Origin: Ipomoea triloba
Lineage: Eukaryota > Streptophyta > Magnoliopsida > Solanales > Convolvulaceae
Length of the DNA stretch: 64,000 nt
NCBI RefSeq assembly: GCF_003576645.1
Contig: NC_044918.1
Coordinates: 22,314,452-22,378,451 of the forward strand
Reading direction: 5' to 3'
The translations under genes were made by a program, and so were the position numbers. Shown here in pieces: positions 23,056-34,820 of the stretch. Position 1 is the first letter of the stretch. Every line of letters starts with the position of its first letter. The notes under the pieces are model-generated. The model had not been told where the DNA came from, made no database searches, and saw nothing but the letters and a program-made list of their open reading frames with translations.

Positions 23056-23400
23056 GGGGGGGGGGGGGGGGGGGAAGGGGTTGGTCGTGACGGAGGCTTC
23101 TACATTCCAGTTTTGTTTGTAACGCCACGCATCACGACGTGATAAGTCTTGTGATAGGGGCAAAGTTGCGGCTATAAATAGGGCTCGCTTTTGTTCTCAT
23201 TTGTCGGAATCTAGATTTTAAAACTTGGTTCAGACTTGTATAAGGTTTTAAAGAGAGAATCCTCCCTAGGGTTCTTGGAGTAACTTGACACTTTGATCTA
23301 AGGATTCTAGGGGGATTTCAACTAAGATTGATATGATTGAAGATTTCTTTGGAGATTGAAGAATTGTTTTTGAAGCTAAGTTTGTTCATTTCAATTAATT
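23056..23400 (+). promoter_or_regulatory. LTR-like or gene core promoter with TATA box
   Basis: GCGGCTATAAATAGGGCTCG (about 23168-23187) is a textbook plant TATA context, followed by TTTTGTTCTCATTTGTCGGA and a leader-like sequence without coding potential. No gene follows within 1 kb, so an LTR promoter is more likely than a host promoter. Confidence 0.4.
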
Positions 23401-24740
23401 GCAATTTACTTTCATTTCAAATGCTTTCATTGATTCTTCATCTTAGCTATTCAATCGTGACAATGTCTAGCTAATTCTTAGGGAATTAGGATTAGGTTTA
23501 TTTGTTAGGATGCTAGAATATAATGTTTTGATTGCAATTGGGAGGCGACATGATGCATTGATTTGAATTTTTGTTGGAAAAGGACTTTGTGTAGATTCTT
23601 GTATAATGATGGCCGCATTATACGAGAGGTTTAGGAGGCGTGTAGCCACCAAGAAATTGGGACTACACTATAGCCTACTCCAATTGCAATTGCCACCTTG
23701 TGCTGAGAGGTAGAGCTAGGAAGAAGATGTGGACTCTAGGTGCTCGATGAAATGTCTCAAGTAATAGGATTGTTACGAGAGTGAGGTTCTACTACTTGAT
23801 AGGCCAAATAGACCTCTAGAGTGGTTTTGGCAATGGAAACACCTTCCAAGAATCAATGCATTACACTACTTCTTATACTTAGCGTCATATTATTGCATCC
23901 AATCAAGGAACACGTACTTATTCTTAGTCTCCTCCATTAATTTACTTGCTGCTTTACAATTATTTGTTGCTTTACTTTCACTTGTTACTTTGATAATGCT
24001 CTTTGTTTAGTCTTGAGACCTAGTTTTCTACGGTTCTTACACACTTGTGATTAGCCACGAATTGTTCAATTCCCATTCGCCACCTTAGAGAACGACATCT
24101 TGAGGAAGTTCCACCTTTCCCAACCTACTTTCCATCCACCGTTTATTACGATTACCAGGTCCTTTGTTAGTTAAGGCCACAATGTGAGCTTCATTTAAAA
24201 TACACATTTAGGTAGCGGTTAGGACTCTTTTGTAAATAATAATAATAATAATAATAACACTTGTAATTATGCGATAGAGACTTACATCACCGAGGTGCGC
24301 ACAAGCAGGCTGGATAAACGCAGCTGTGTAGGGACCAAAGGACATGAAAACGCGTGATTGACCAAACAACCTTTTTCTACGTTTTTTATTTTGATGGCCT
24401 AAATTAAATTTGGCTGTTTGTAAGATCATCTGATCTGATCTGATCTGTTGCCTTTCGGTTACAGACTTACAGTACACACAAAATTCTTGTATTAATTTTT
24501 TTTAATCTTCTTTATAGCATGTTTAACTTTTGTTTTTTTTCTTTTACTTGTGTCTCTACTTTTATTCTCAAATCAATATCAGAATAACGTTTTAGATCAT
24601 ATAAACCAAGTGCGTGATTGTGTGTACTAAAATACAGAGTTCTTTATTATTATCATACACTATTTTGAACTACTTGAATCTCTTATTATTAGGAGTCGAA
24701 AGGTTTGATAGCTCAATATTTATCCAACTTATTGTCATTA
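23401..24740. other. Unassigned sequence, possibly an untranslated retroelement interior
   Basis: No open frame is convincing. An (AAT)n tract lies near 24236-24257. It follows the LTR-like promoter and may be a degraded internal region. Confidence 0.3.
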
Positions 24741-24748
24741 TATTCTTA

Positions 24749-25049
24749 GGCTGCGTTTGGTTCGCACATGGGAATCGGAATAGGAATGAGTATCAAATAC
24801 TTGGTAAGGGTAATGGGTTTTGGTGAAAGTATTTAGCATGTTTGGTAGTTGGGTGGAATGAGAATGATTATTAATAGTTGGGGAAGAAATGAGGAAGTGA
24901 AATGAAACCCTTATTTAATAAGGGTATGAGCTTTCTCATTAATGGGATATTCCAAACTCATAGTATGTAGCATTCTCAAAACCTATCAACCAAACACTAG
25001 CAATCACTTTCATACCCATTCCCTATGCCTAAACCCCCAACCAAACACA
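24749..25049. mobile_element. Tourist-like MITE, copy 1 of a head-to-tail pair
   Basis: It begins GGCTGCGTTTGGTTCGCACA after a TTA, and ends CCCAACCAAACACA followed by TTA. Inner words (AATACTTGGTAA, AATGAGAATGATTATTAATA, CCTTATTTAATAAGGG) are shared with the copies at 25053 and 29955. TTA duplication plus GGGTGYGTTTGG-type termini are typical of PIF/Harbinger (Tourist) MITEs. Confidence 0.75.
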
Positions 25050-25052
25050 TTA

Positions 25053-25351
25053 AGGGTGCGTTTGGTTCGCACGTGGGAATCGGAATCGGAATCGGTATCA
25101 AATACTTGGTAATGGTAATGGGTTTTAGTGAAAGTATTTAGCATGTTTGGTAGTTGAGTGGAATGAGAATGATTATTAATAGTTGGAGAAGAAATGAGGA
25201 AGTGAGATGAAACCCTTATTTAATAAGGGTATGTGTTTTCTCATTAATGGGGTATTCCAAACCCATAGTAGCATTCACAAAACCTATCAACCAAACACAA
25301 GCAATCACTTTCATACTCATTCCTTATACCTAAACTCACCAACCAAACACA
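25053..25351. mobile_element. Tourist-like MITE, copy 2 of the pair
   Basis: GGGTGCGTTTGGTTCGCACG starts three bases after copy 1 ends. The body is about 90% like copy 1 and ends CACCAACCAAACACAT. The two copies share one TTA/TAA junction. Confidence 0.75.
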
Positions 25352-25630
25352 TCATAATTTTATTATAAGTCAATGGATCAAAAGTTGAGGCACCAACTAA
25401 GTCTACTATATATACCCCATGGTTGAGGTATGAAGTGTCATCTTTTCTTCTTGTATCGTACTACTTTGTTCATATGTTATTTATTTTGGTCAATTTAGTT
25501 TGTATATTTTGAAAAGAGTTCATAAAACTCTATATTTTTTTTTAATTATAGTGACATTTTAATTTTTTTTTAATAACAATTACTTGATTAAATTTAGTCC
25601 AAACTATAAAACACTATCATTTTTCTTTTA

Positions 25631-25850
25631 GGGTGTATTTGGTAGCCCGGAAAATGATTTCTGGAAATCATTTTCGGGGTTTTTGGTGTTTGGCATTGCG
25701 TGGAAAATGCAGTCAACGGAAAACAATTTCCGTTGACCAAGGAAAATGAGGTCATTTTTCAAGAAAATGACTTCCGGATTTTTTTTTTCCGGAAATCATT
25801 TTCCGGACTTGGCTACAACAATTTGTTTGGCCAAAGTGGCCACATATGTT
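25631..25850. mobile_element. MITE-like repeat with CCGGAAAATGA words
   Basis: Starts GGGTGTATTTGGTAGCCCGG and contains AAATGATTTCTGGAAATCATTTTC and the mirrored TTCCGGAAATCATTTTCCGG. GTCAACGGAAAACAATTTCC followed by GTTGACC forms a hairpin. Probably a Tourist- or Stowaway-like non-autonomous element; the right border is uncertain. Confidence 0.45.
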
Positions 25851-26671
25851 ACTTTTTAAAAGAAATATTATTATTTTATATATTATTATTATTATTTTAT
25901 AATTTAAAAAATAATTAAAATATAAAATTATACAATTTATGTGCATTTTAGATGAAGTCTGTCATATGAACTAACATGAGAGTTTGAAACCTTGAGGTTA
26001 CCAAATTAACTGTCCAATCAACTAACTTGGTTGGGGTTGCCACCTTTTTTTTTATTGGAAAAATTATTATTACTATATTTTTTTGACAAAAAACTTGTGT
26101 GAGAGGAGTCCATGAGATGGGTCAAGTTATAGACAAGTAAGTATCACAATTCAGTTATAAGTATTACAATATTTATCATTCGTAACAATCAATTCTATCC
26201 TAAATAGTATCACAATTTCATATATAAGTATTACAATATCTATCATACGTAAGTATTTATTTTTAATTCATATTAGTAGTAAATTTTCAACAATAAATAT
26301 TCTAATTTCTTTCATATAAATTACGTTTCACATATAAGTATTACAATATTTACATTATAATTACACTTTTTAACTATCACAATTTCAATTATAAGTATTA
26401 CAATATTTATATATCATTAGTAACGTAACAATCATTTTACTCTAAATAGTATTACAATTTCACATATAAATATTATATTACAATATCTATTATAAGCAAT
26501 AGTTTTTTTTTTTTTTTTCAAATTGGTATTAAATGTTTTGTAATAAGTATTAGAAAAAATGACCGTTTTAGTCCATTAGTTATATATAAATTGTAGACTC
26601 AATCCACGAATAATTACCTTATACAAATTTTCTTTTAAGAAAAAAAAAAAACTCATGATTCTTTATAAGCT
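25851..26671. repeat. AT-rich degenerate repeats (ATAAGTATTACAATAT)
   Basis: AAGTATTACAATAT and TATCACAATTTCA recur at about 26140-26470 with spacing of about 60-100 bases. No gene. The words resemble those at 29258-29392 and 38340-38535. Confidence 0.45.
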
Positions 26672-26815
26672 AGGTATAGTACTTATTCTATACTTTCTCA
26701 AACCTTTTTCAGGCCGAAGATTCAATGCCCCCACCACCGGGGTTTGATCCTGCGACCACCCATTTGAAATGGTAATAGAGGTCTCATCATACTACATAGT
26801 AATTGGCCAAATTTT
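26672..26815 (-). mobile_element. tRNA-derived SINE (family 2), minus orientation
   Basis: On the minus strand: GCCAATTACTATGTAGTATG, then TATTACCATTTCAAATGGGT, then GCAGGATCAAACCCCGGTGG (B-box-like), then TTGAATCTTCGGCCTGAAAA. The same order is found at 27500-27685 on the plus strand. Confidence 0.55.
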
Positions 26816-27499
26816 TCCTTTTAATTATATTAAAAGTTACAATTTCAATCCATTAGTTATAGATTTTGTAAATAATGACAATTTATTTTAAATTTTCAAA
26901 TTATTGAAAGACATATTGGTTAAGTACTTGCTAAGTACTTATCAAATTTCATCCACGAATCATCATATATACGTTACTCTTACCACAAAATCCTTGCTAA
27001 GTACTTGTCCGTCTTGATTGAAGGGAAATCTAAGAAACAAAAATGACAAGCAAGAGATTACTTAGGATTGAAGATACACCGAAATACCGAATTATAAGTT
27101 TGTATTTTGGTTGTATTTTGTGCAACACGGAGATTCATTTGTTGTTTTGGTGTATTTAAAACATATGCAACTTAGACTAATTATTTTGTTCAACTTAGAA
27201 TGTTACGGAGTATTTTGCATTAAGAGTAGCGTATTTAAGATAATAATTTAAGATTCATGAAGGAAATTTGAAAACATTTTACAAAATGACAAATATGTTC
27301 TTTAATAATTTGGAAACTCAAAATAAATTGTTAATATTAACAAAATCAATGGATTGAAACTATCACTTTCAACCTAATTAAATGAAACATTTTATATAAG
27401 ATAATAATTTATGGATTGAATCTACAATTTAATTATAACTAATGGGCTAAAACTATTATTTTCTCTAAGTATTAGTATTTCTATCATAAGTAGCAAGCA
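26816..27499. other. AT-rich DNA, nothing recognised
   Basis: No supported gene or repeat border. Confidence 0.35.
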
Positions 27500-27685
27500 A
27501 CTATCCTAGCCAACTAGTATGTAGTGTGATGACACTTTTATTACCATTTTAAGTGGATGGTCATAGGATCGAATCTCGGTGGAGAGGACATTGATTCTTT
27601 GAGCCGAAAAAAATTGAGAAAATATAAAACATATGCAACCTTGTAATGAATCAAGTATTTCAAAAAAAAAAAAAAAAACGTGTTT
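27500..27685 (+). mobile_element. tRNA-derived SINE (family 2), plus orientation
   Basis: AGCCAACTAGTATGTAGTGT, TTATTACCATTTTAAGTGGA, CATAGGATCGAATCTCGGTG (B box), then TTGATTCTTTGAGCCGAAAA. A run of A (27661-27677) lies about 60 bases later and may be the tail. Confidence 0.55.
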
Positions 27686-28761
27686 CACGGATTGATGGTC
27701 TCATATAAGTCGTGTGACTCAATTTTTATTTGACAAAATTTTTAACTATCCCCCAAAAATTTCAATTGTCAAATAAACATATAAACCAAAAAGCCTAAAA
27801 CGGATAAAGTAACTTTGGCTTGGCTTGACATAACTAAAAACTAAAAAATTAGAGACTAATGAAAAAAAATAGCTGAAAATTAAAATGTTACAAGCGGAAG
27901 TCGGAAAGTTATTAACCTAGCTTTCTTCCCAAAGCTATTAACCTAGCTTTGTGATTGTGATTAAGGGTTTATTTAAAAAATTTGAAAAATGATTTTTTTT
28001 TTGTGTGTTTGACTATTAATAAAAAAGAAATAAATGAAAATATGTATCCAAGTCAAATGAAAAATGACTCATCTTAACAAAAAAATATTTTTCTAGATTT
28101 TTACTCGTAAAATATTTTTCAATTCATATCTTATGCTCATTTTTCTTTATCCTTCTAAGTAGTATAAAATGGACAGGTTAATCCACCATATGTCTGATTA
28201 TTATTTGAGTTAGACAAAGTTAGTATGGTTAAAAAATAAGTCTCTAGTGGGGTTGAGCCAAACAATAAAAATATTAGCCTAAGTGTCAATGTTTGTATTA
28301 AAAAAGTAATTCAAAGTATATTGATGCAATATTATATAGAAGAAGTTCATTATAGTTGGCATTAAAATTAATGTTTAATTTGCACTTTTCTAAAAATAAT
28401 TATCTAAATACCTATTGTAGTTGGTATGATATTAAGTAGTAGATATTACTTTTGGTTGAAATTACTCTAAGTTTTGTTAATTCACTTTGGATAGGTTTGT
28501 CATTGTTTTCGTCTTCATATATTGCTTGTCCACTTCTTTTTTTTTTATTTATTTATTTATAGTAGTGTCGTATGTGCAATTGGATTACTGGTGCTAGTTT
28601 GCAAAAAGAACATATTTAGTCTAATTAAAGAAATAGATGCATGGAATCCCTAAGATAATTCTTTTATACTAATATTTATAAAATTGATCCCGTCATTTTT
28701 TAGCCATAATTGATCAACAAAATTAATCCACACTTATCACGTAAAACCTAATTCATATTTG

Positions 28762-28766
<5 letters not shown>
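27686..28766. other. AT-rich DNA, nothing recognised
   Basis: No gene is supported on either strand. Confidence 0.35.
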
Positions 28767-28818
<52 letters not shown>

Positions 28819-29061
28819 TCAAATGTGGTCGCGCCTTCCCGTGCGGTCAGTGTGGTTCACACCACTCAATGTTATAAAATGAACCACTCAATGTTAGAAA
28901 ATGCACCACACAAAAACACCAAAAAACACACCACACCCAAAATAATGCACCATAACTCCCCTGCCCATAATTGTGCATTTCCAAACATTGTGCAGTGTAT
29001 ATTTCCATACATAGTGGTGAGACCGCACTGACCGCACGTTAAGACGCGACCACACTTGAAC
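28767..29061. mobile_element. MITE bordered by (TA)n tracts, copy 1
   Basis: The element body is 28817-29061 (245 bp). The left end GCTCAAATGTGGTCGCGCC and the reverse complement of the right end GTTCAAGTGTGGTCGCGTC match, continuing through GTGCGGTCAGTG. A (TA)25 tract lies directly left (28767-28816), and TA then GTAT repeats lie directly right (29067-29124). The interior has AAAACACACCACACCCAAAA and GCACCATAACTCCC, shared with 31085-31446. Confidence 0.7.
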
Positions 29062-29063
29062 AC

Positions 29064-29124
<61 letters not shown>

Positions 29125-29130
29125 TTCCCA
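29062..29130. repeat. (TA)n(TATG)n compound microsatellite
   Basis: TA dinucleotides up to about 29097, then seven GTAT/TATG units. It forms the right border of the MITE. Confidence 0.9.
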
Positions 29131-29257
29131 TTCACCAAACAATAGAGAATCCCACTTTAAAAATTTAAACCAAAAAAAAAAAAGGAAAAAGGAGAAGAAG
29201 CAGTAACTAGTTGTCTAGTATTATTAGAAGCATTCACCAAGTGTTTTTTTCTTCAAA

Positions 29258-29392
29258 AGTATTATACTTTTCCGAGTAACAAACAATGTATTTGTGATTT
29301 GTATTACATTTTACAATATAAATATTAAATTTTCATCTTAACCCGACATGTTTCACCAACAAGAATTTGTGAGATGATCTCACATGAGAGTA
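29258..29392. repeat. Dispersed repeat, also at 38340-38535
   Basis: AAAGTATTATACTTTTCCGA followed by GTAACAAACAATGTATTTG ... TTTTCATCTTAACCCGACAT. The second site has GTAACAAACACTTTATTCATG ... TTTTCATTTTAATCTGACAT and the same GAGAT...TCTCAC/ATCACAC end. Class unknown. Confidence 0.5.
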
Positions 29393-29428
29393 ACTCAAAA
29401 ATAAATTCTTTTAAGAAAAAAGAGCATG

Positions 29429-29527
29429 AATATAATTTAGTTTTTTTTTTTTGAATACTATTGACTCTATTACAATATAATTTAGTTTTTTTTTGAATAC
29501 TACTGACTCTATTCCAATATAATTTAG
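29429..29527 (-). mobile_element. Two truncated SINE inserts sharing one target word
   Basis: AATATAATTTAG occurs at 29429-29440, 29474-29485 and 29516-29527. Each gap holds poly(T) followed by GAATACTAYTGACTCTATT, the reverse complement of the SINE family-1 3' end. Either two insertions used the same site, or one insertion plus its target was duplicated. Confidence 0.6.
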
Positions 29528-29951
29528 TTTATTATATCATTACAATATAATGTCAAGGCATAAACTATTTTTTCATTGTAATTTTATCCTTAATGTTTGT
29601 CTTTTGAAATGGCATTGTCTATAAAAAAAATTTTAAAAAGGAACTTTTATCTAATATATTGGTTCATATGAACTTACTAATCTTACTATAAATTAATAAT
29701 AAGATAAGTGCATATCTTACAAAAATATATATAAAAATTACATCAAAAAGTCTTATAAAATAATGATATGTCAAGAAATTAAAAATTATGAGGTAATTTT
29801 TTTTTTTTAAAGTAGCAACAATTTTATAATGTCAACTTGAAAAGGTTGGTGGAAAGTCGTAAAGGATTAAGTATATATATAGTAATTAGGTAAACCCCAC
29901 ACTTTCTGTAACGAACTACAAACCTGAGATAATGATTTATCTTTTGAATAT
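29528..29951. other. AT-rich DNA, nothing recognised
   Basis: No supported feature. Confidence 0.35.
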
Positions 29952-29954
29952 TTA

Positions 29955-30254
29955 GGGTGTGTTTGGTTGGTGGTTTAGGCATAAGGAATGGGTATGAAAG
30001 TGATTGTTTGTGTTTGGTTGATAGGTTTTGTGAATGCTATTATGAGTTTGGAATACCCCATTAATGACAAAACTCATACCCTTATTAAATAAGGGTTTCA
30101 TCCCCCTTCCTCATTTCTTTCTCAACTATTAATAATCATTCCCATTCCACCCAATTACCAAACATGTTAAATACTTTCACCAAAACCCATTACCATTACC
30201 AAGTATTTGATACCCATTCCGATTCCGATTCCCATGTGCGAACCAAACGCACCC
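29955..30254. mobile_element. Tourist-like MITE with TTA duplication, intact
   Basis: TTA at 29952-29954 and 30255-30257 border a 300-bp element with ends GGGTGTGTTTGGTTGGTGG and GCGAACCAAACGCACCC. It is the reverse orientation of the pair at 24749-25351. No coding capacity. Confidence 0.85.
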
Positions 30255-30339
30255 TTAATTTAATCAAATATGTTTGTGTGTATATATATACGCGCACACA
30301 CACATAGAGTGATACCACATACACACAGAGGGACAATAT

Positions 30340-30810
30340 ATAGATACCAACCATCGCAAATTATATTGTGGACCGTGGATTGTGGACCGCGCATCAAAAC
30401 GACGTCGTTTTGATATAAAAACAAACAGATGAAACCACCTCCGTTCCGCGCCATTCACTTTCAGTTCATATACACTATAGTTACATTTCAACACAACTGC
30501 AGTTACATTTCAACACAATTGCAGTTACATTTCAACACAAGTGCAGTTACATTTCGATATAACTATAATTTCATTCGCTAATATAAAACACAAATGTGAA
30601 ACTGTTATTCAGTATCAATTCATATACACTGCAATTATATTTCAACACAACTACAGTTACATTTCGATATAACTATAGTTTCATTCAATAATACAAAACA
30701 CAAATGTGAAATTGTTATTCAGTATCAGTTCATATACACTGCAGTTACATTTCAACACAACTACAGTTACATTTCGATATAACTACAGTTTCATTATATT
30801 CGATAATATA
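30340..30810. repeat. CAGTTACATTTCAACACAACT minisatellite-bearing element
   Basis: Starts with GCAAATTATATTGTGGACCG, then a 20-base palindrome at 30394-30413 centred on ACGACGTCGT, then about ten copies of CAGTTACATTTCAACACAA(C/T)TG or TTCGATATAACTA variants (30470-30790). The start matches the right end of 40231-40605, reverse complemented, so the two are related elements. Confidence 0.6.
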
Positions 30811-30967
30811 AAAACAAATGTAATGCACTATCTTTTGAGATGACCTGTAGTATCAGTGACCACGGTATAAGACTCACCAACCACGTGATAGTCATCATGC
30901 ATGGTTTGCTTTGCCTATTTGTTCCCTACATTTCTGCAAGTCCAAATCTCCTATATATTCAATTCTA

Positions 30968-30981
30968 ACATATATATATAC

Positions 30982-31030
<49 letters not shown>

Positions 31031-31039
31031 CATATGTAT

Positions 31040-31074
<35 letters not shown>

Positions 31075-31078
31075 AAGA
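30968..31078. repeat. (TA)n/(CA)n compound microsatellite
   Basis: TATA, CATA and CACA dinucleotide tracts form the left border of the next MITE. Confidence 0.9.
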
Positions 31079-31084
31079 TTGTAT

Positions 31085-31446
31085 CTCCAATACGGCCGCG
31101 CCTTAACGTGTGGTCAGTGCGGACACACTAATAGTATATAAAAAAATTCATCAATAATGTTAGAAAAATGCACAACAATGAAATGCACAAATGTTCCACA
31201 AAACACACCACACACCCAAAACAAATGCACCATACCTTCCCAGACCTAATGGTGCGTTTCCGAACATCGTATGGTGCTTTTATGCGTACCTAATGGTGTA
31301 TTTTGTGGTGATGCATAGCTAATGGTGCTTGTTTTAGTGCACTGGTGCATTTTTTATTGTCTATTTCCTAACACTATTGGTGCATGTTTGCATAAATATT
31401 GGTGTGTCCGCACTGACCGCACGTTAAGGCGCGGCCGCACTTGAAC
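31085..31446. mobile_element. MITE bordered by TA-rich microsatellite, copy 2
   Basis: The left end TACGGCCGCGCCTTAACGTG and the reverse complement of the right end, GTGCGGCCGCGCCTTAACGT, pair through GGTCAGTGCGGACACAC. The interior repeats ATGCACCA / GGTGCATTTT words. TATATATAC follows the right end. Confidence 0.7.
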
Positions 31447-32067
31447 TAAGGTATATATACACACTAATAAGAGTCAATAAAGTTAGACTTATATAACAGG
31501 AACTAAAAAATATTCGTCTAATTTTTTGATGAAATGAATGGTTAAGATTATTTTGATTTTAGTATTTTTTTTCCTACTTTACCCTCTATTATTTTATTTT
31601 ATTTTCTTAAATATCCTGCATTCCGTTAATATAAACTTTAGTAATGGAATATTCCGTTAACTATTTATTATTCTTAACTTACTCATTGAATTCTATAAGA
31701 AAGGTCATCTTAGCTAGCTAGGTTCGAACCTCATCCCAATTAGAGTTGGCATAATTGTTGAACATATACTACGATTATATTAGAGTATATTAAAAAGGTA
31801 CAATATAAAATTTAACATGAACTTTGGTCAAATAATTAGTCCGACTATTTATGTGATTATATTCTTTAAAACTTATATACTACTTATCTCTCTACTTTTA
31901 AGTAAAATATATTTTTACACCGATGAATATGTATACTTAACTTATTATCTTGAAAACCTATTTATACCATATGCATGTAAATATGTATGGAATCCTATTT
32001 TGTGAAGAAAAGGTTTTAAATTGCTTATACTACTATTATTATCTCATATGTGAGGAAAATTTGTATA
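31447..32067. other. AT-rich DNA, nothing recognised
   Basis: A GGTTCGAACCTC word (about 31720) could be a B-box relic but no A box is convincing. No gene. Confidence 0.3.
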
Positions 32068-33337
32068 TTGTTGGAGGACTCGATTGGAGCATCATCCTTT
32101 CGGGACATATGTTGTGATGAACACCGATTGGAGCATCATCCTTTCGGGAGATCAGATATGTTGAGATGGATTGATGAATGGAAATCCGGTATAAAAATCC
32201 TAGATATATGTTGTAACTAGCCCGGTAGAAAAGTCCTGGGTATACTTAGGGCTTGAGTTATTACTCGATGGGCTTGGAATCCCAGTTAGGGGGTGTGCAA
32301 ACTTAAGATAGCGGTCCTGATTGCATATGAGATTGATGAGATTGACGAGATTGATGAGATGATTGAATTTCTTCCCGTATTACTATAAAGTATTATTATT
32401 TTATTGAGAGTGATTGTGATGATAAAAATGGTATATATGTATATTTTTGAACGTTTATCCTACTATGACAATCTTTTATTAGTTTATGATTGTGTTGGAA
32501 AAATGTTATTACATTACCTTGCAAAATTAGTCTATTATATGGTGGTCTAAAGCTAATACTATGCTTATTTTTCAACTTATGATGATTAAATTAAGTTATT
32601 AGAATCTATTTGTTTTGTTGGTTTACCTTTATAAGGTTGTACATGAAGCATGTTTAATAATTCCATATGGTATGTGGGTGTGAGTTAGGTCTATACTTAC
32701 TCTCTACATATATGTATACCTATAGCTATGTGAGTACTTGCCTATATATACCCTATACTTGTTAAACTTGCTCTATTATAAATATAAGTGGTGTGTATTT
32801 GCATTGATTAACTATTTTCTAAACCTATGTATACTAATATCTTACATGGGTCGGATGGTTTATACTTAGCATGTTTATGCTAACGGGTTGTTTTCCTTGT
32901 GATCTTTTAAATACCATTTTTAAATTCATCTTGATGTGTGTCGAGCGCGTTCTTAGAGGTGGACCCGCTAGATGTAGTGCCTCCGTTTTGATTTAGCCTA
33001 TTAGTTATGCTTAGTCCCTAGCTTTGTACTGTTAATGTTTGAGTAGTACTATTGAACTCATTACTGTAGTTGTAGTAGTATCTGACTACCTTGATATTTT
33101 GTATAGTGCATGGATACCCGGGTTTTGAACCCTCTTTTGTTGGATGATGTAGAATGTTTTTGGTAACTTTTTAGCCTAGTAGTTATCCTAGTATGGATAG
33201 CTACGGAGGTAACATCCCCATGTGCGTTTAAGCTGATGATTTTTTATTTAATATTCTAAATTTAGGCATTATATTATTATCTATCTTTAAGTATATTATT
33301 ATACTAGGCTCGATTGTTAGAATTTGGGGGTGTTACA
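32068..33337 (-). mobile_element. Possible solo LTR of a Ty3-type retrotransposon
   Basis: The right end, read on the minus strand, starts TGTAACACCCCCAAATTC, a common 5' LTR start in plant Ty3 (Del/Tekay) elements. Some 1.3 kb of noncoding sequence lies to the left, down to a TGTTGGAGG. It includes a direct repeat CGATTGGAGCATCATCCTTT (about 32082 and 32126). No internal domain is adjacent; the left border and target duplication are not certain. Confidence 0.45.
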
Positions 33338-34000
33338 CTACTCATGAATCTTCTACAAATATAATAAATATTAATATTTTATTTAATACTTTCACATGAG
33401 AATCTACGACACACATCTCACGACACATAAAACATGTAGGGGATAAAATTATCACTACACTGCCAAATATCAACAAACGTTTGCAAGATCAAGAGTTCAT
33501 AGAACAACTAAGATCCTAGTCATATATACAACAAGACAAAAACACAGCTTCCTACACCATAATCTCATTGCATGATGTTGCCCTCTATGCTACTACTAGT
33601 AACCCAATTGCACATGACACACTACCAATAAAAAAGAAGAGGATAAGTACTGAAGATAAAGACAATGACAATGCTACACAAAAGAGAATTAAGAAAACTT
33701 ACAGAAATTCAAACCAAAGTAGTATTTGTTTATACTATTGTTTTTAGACTAAGTATTTAGACTAGCGTTTTTACAAAGTTGCAAACATTTATTTTAGTGA
33801 CAATTATAATCGATCTGTCATATATTTTCTTGCATTCATATATTTTGAATTACAGATTTAAATAAACAAATTCAACATTCAATTACATATGCATGACCAT
33901 CTCTTATATAATCTTGCATTGATATACTTTGAATTACTTATTTAAAAATAAACATTGGGCATTATCACATATTCGCCCAATACGCGTGTGGGGGTGGGGG
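33338..34000. other. Intergenic DNA with a possible RPA-like tail
   Basis: At about 33626-33745 a plus frame with KKKRISTEDKDNDNATQKRI resembles the basic/acidic C-terminal tail of plant RPA1-like or Helitron-borne proteins, but it is too short to call. Otherwise nothing. Confidence 0.2.
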
Positions 34001-34545
34001 GCCGGGGGGATGGTTCACGTGAGACGAAGCTTCTCCTAGGTGAAAATTTGGGTAAGATTTGAGCCGTTGATATAATCTAGATCAACAGCTCAAACTGAAG
34101 GAATTTTTTTTTAAAACACGCCTCTTGGCAACATGGATGCAAATGTTCAAGTGTCTCGAATTGACGCACCTTTAAGCTTCGAACTTATGCACCTTAAGCT
34201 TTAAACATATGCGCCTTAATAGTTAAACTGATGCACCTTAAGAAGGAAAACCACGCACCTAAAGCTTTAGGCCGACGCACCTTAAGTTTCAACAACTGAC
34301 GCACTTTAAGCACGCAAACCACACACCTTAAGAAGGAAATCCACGCAGCTTAAGAAGGAAAACCACACACCTAAAGTTTTAAACCGACACACTTAAGTTT
34401 CAACAACTGACGCGCCAAAAGCTTTAGATCGACGCACTTAAGTTTTCAACAACTGACGCACCTTAAGCCACACAGTACAAAAAAACCACGCATCTTAAGC
34501 ACAAAAACCACGCATCTTAAGAAGGAAATCCATGTACATTAAATT
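34001..34545. repeat. Degenerate ACGCACCTTAAG minisatellite
   Basis: Words such as ACGCACCTTAAG, CACGCACCTAAAGCTTTAG and AAGTTTCAACAACTGACGCA recur about 15 times with a spacing of about 30-45 bases. It is preceded by GAGCCGTTGATATAATCTAG, seen in other AT-rich plant elements. Probably the interior of a non-autonomous transposon. Confidence 0.55.
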
Positions 34546-34638
34546 TGACCTAGATGCAAAAAGACTAAATTGCTACCACATTTTTTAAATCATTATTAAT
34601 CATGCAAGTTGATTTAGGCAAGATCAATGGCTCATATT

Positions 34639-34726
34639 AACCGCACAATCGCACAGAAACTGAATTATATACATACATATAACCGCACAATCGCACAGAA
34701 ACTGAATTATATACATACATATATAT

Positions 34727-34778
<52 letters not shown>

Positions 34779-34820
34779 GCTCCTTAGGTGTGGCAGTGCG
34801 ATATATATATATATATATAT
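34639..34820. repeat. 42-bp duplications and CA/TA microsatellite
   Basis: A unit of about 42 bases (AACCGCACAATCGCACAGAA...) occurs at 34639-34680 and 34681-34722. After (CA)n(TA)n, GCTCCTTAGGTGTGGCAGTG also occurs twice, at 34779 and 34821, 42 bases apart with a TA tract between. Confidence 0.85.

Noticed and set aside
22762..23142. Cys-rich protein gene near 22.8 kb
   Set aside because: The frame is completed only by running through poly(G) and N; its Cys/His pattern matches no motif I know.
33626..33745. C-terminal tail of an RPA1-like or Helitron protein
   Set aside because: Only about 35 low-complexity residues; no upstream domain in any frame.
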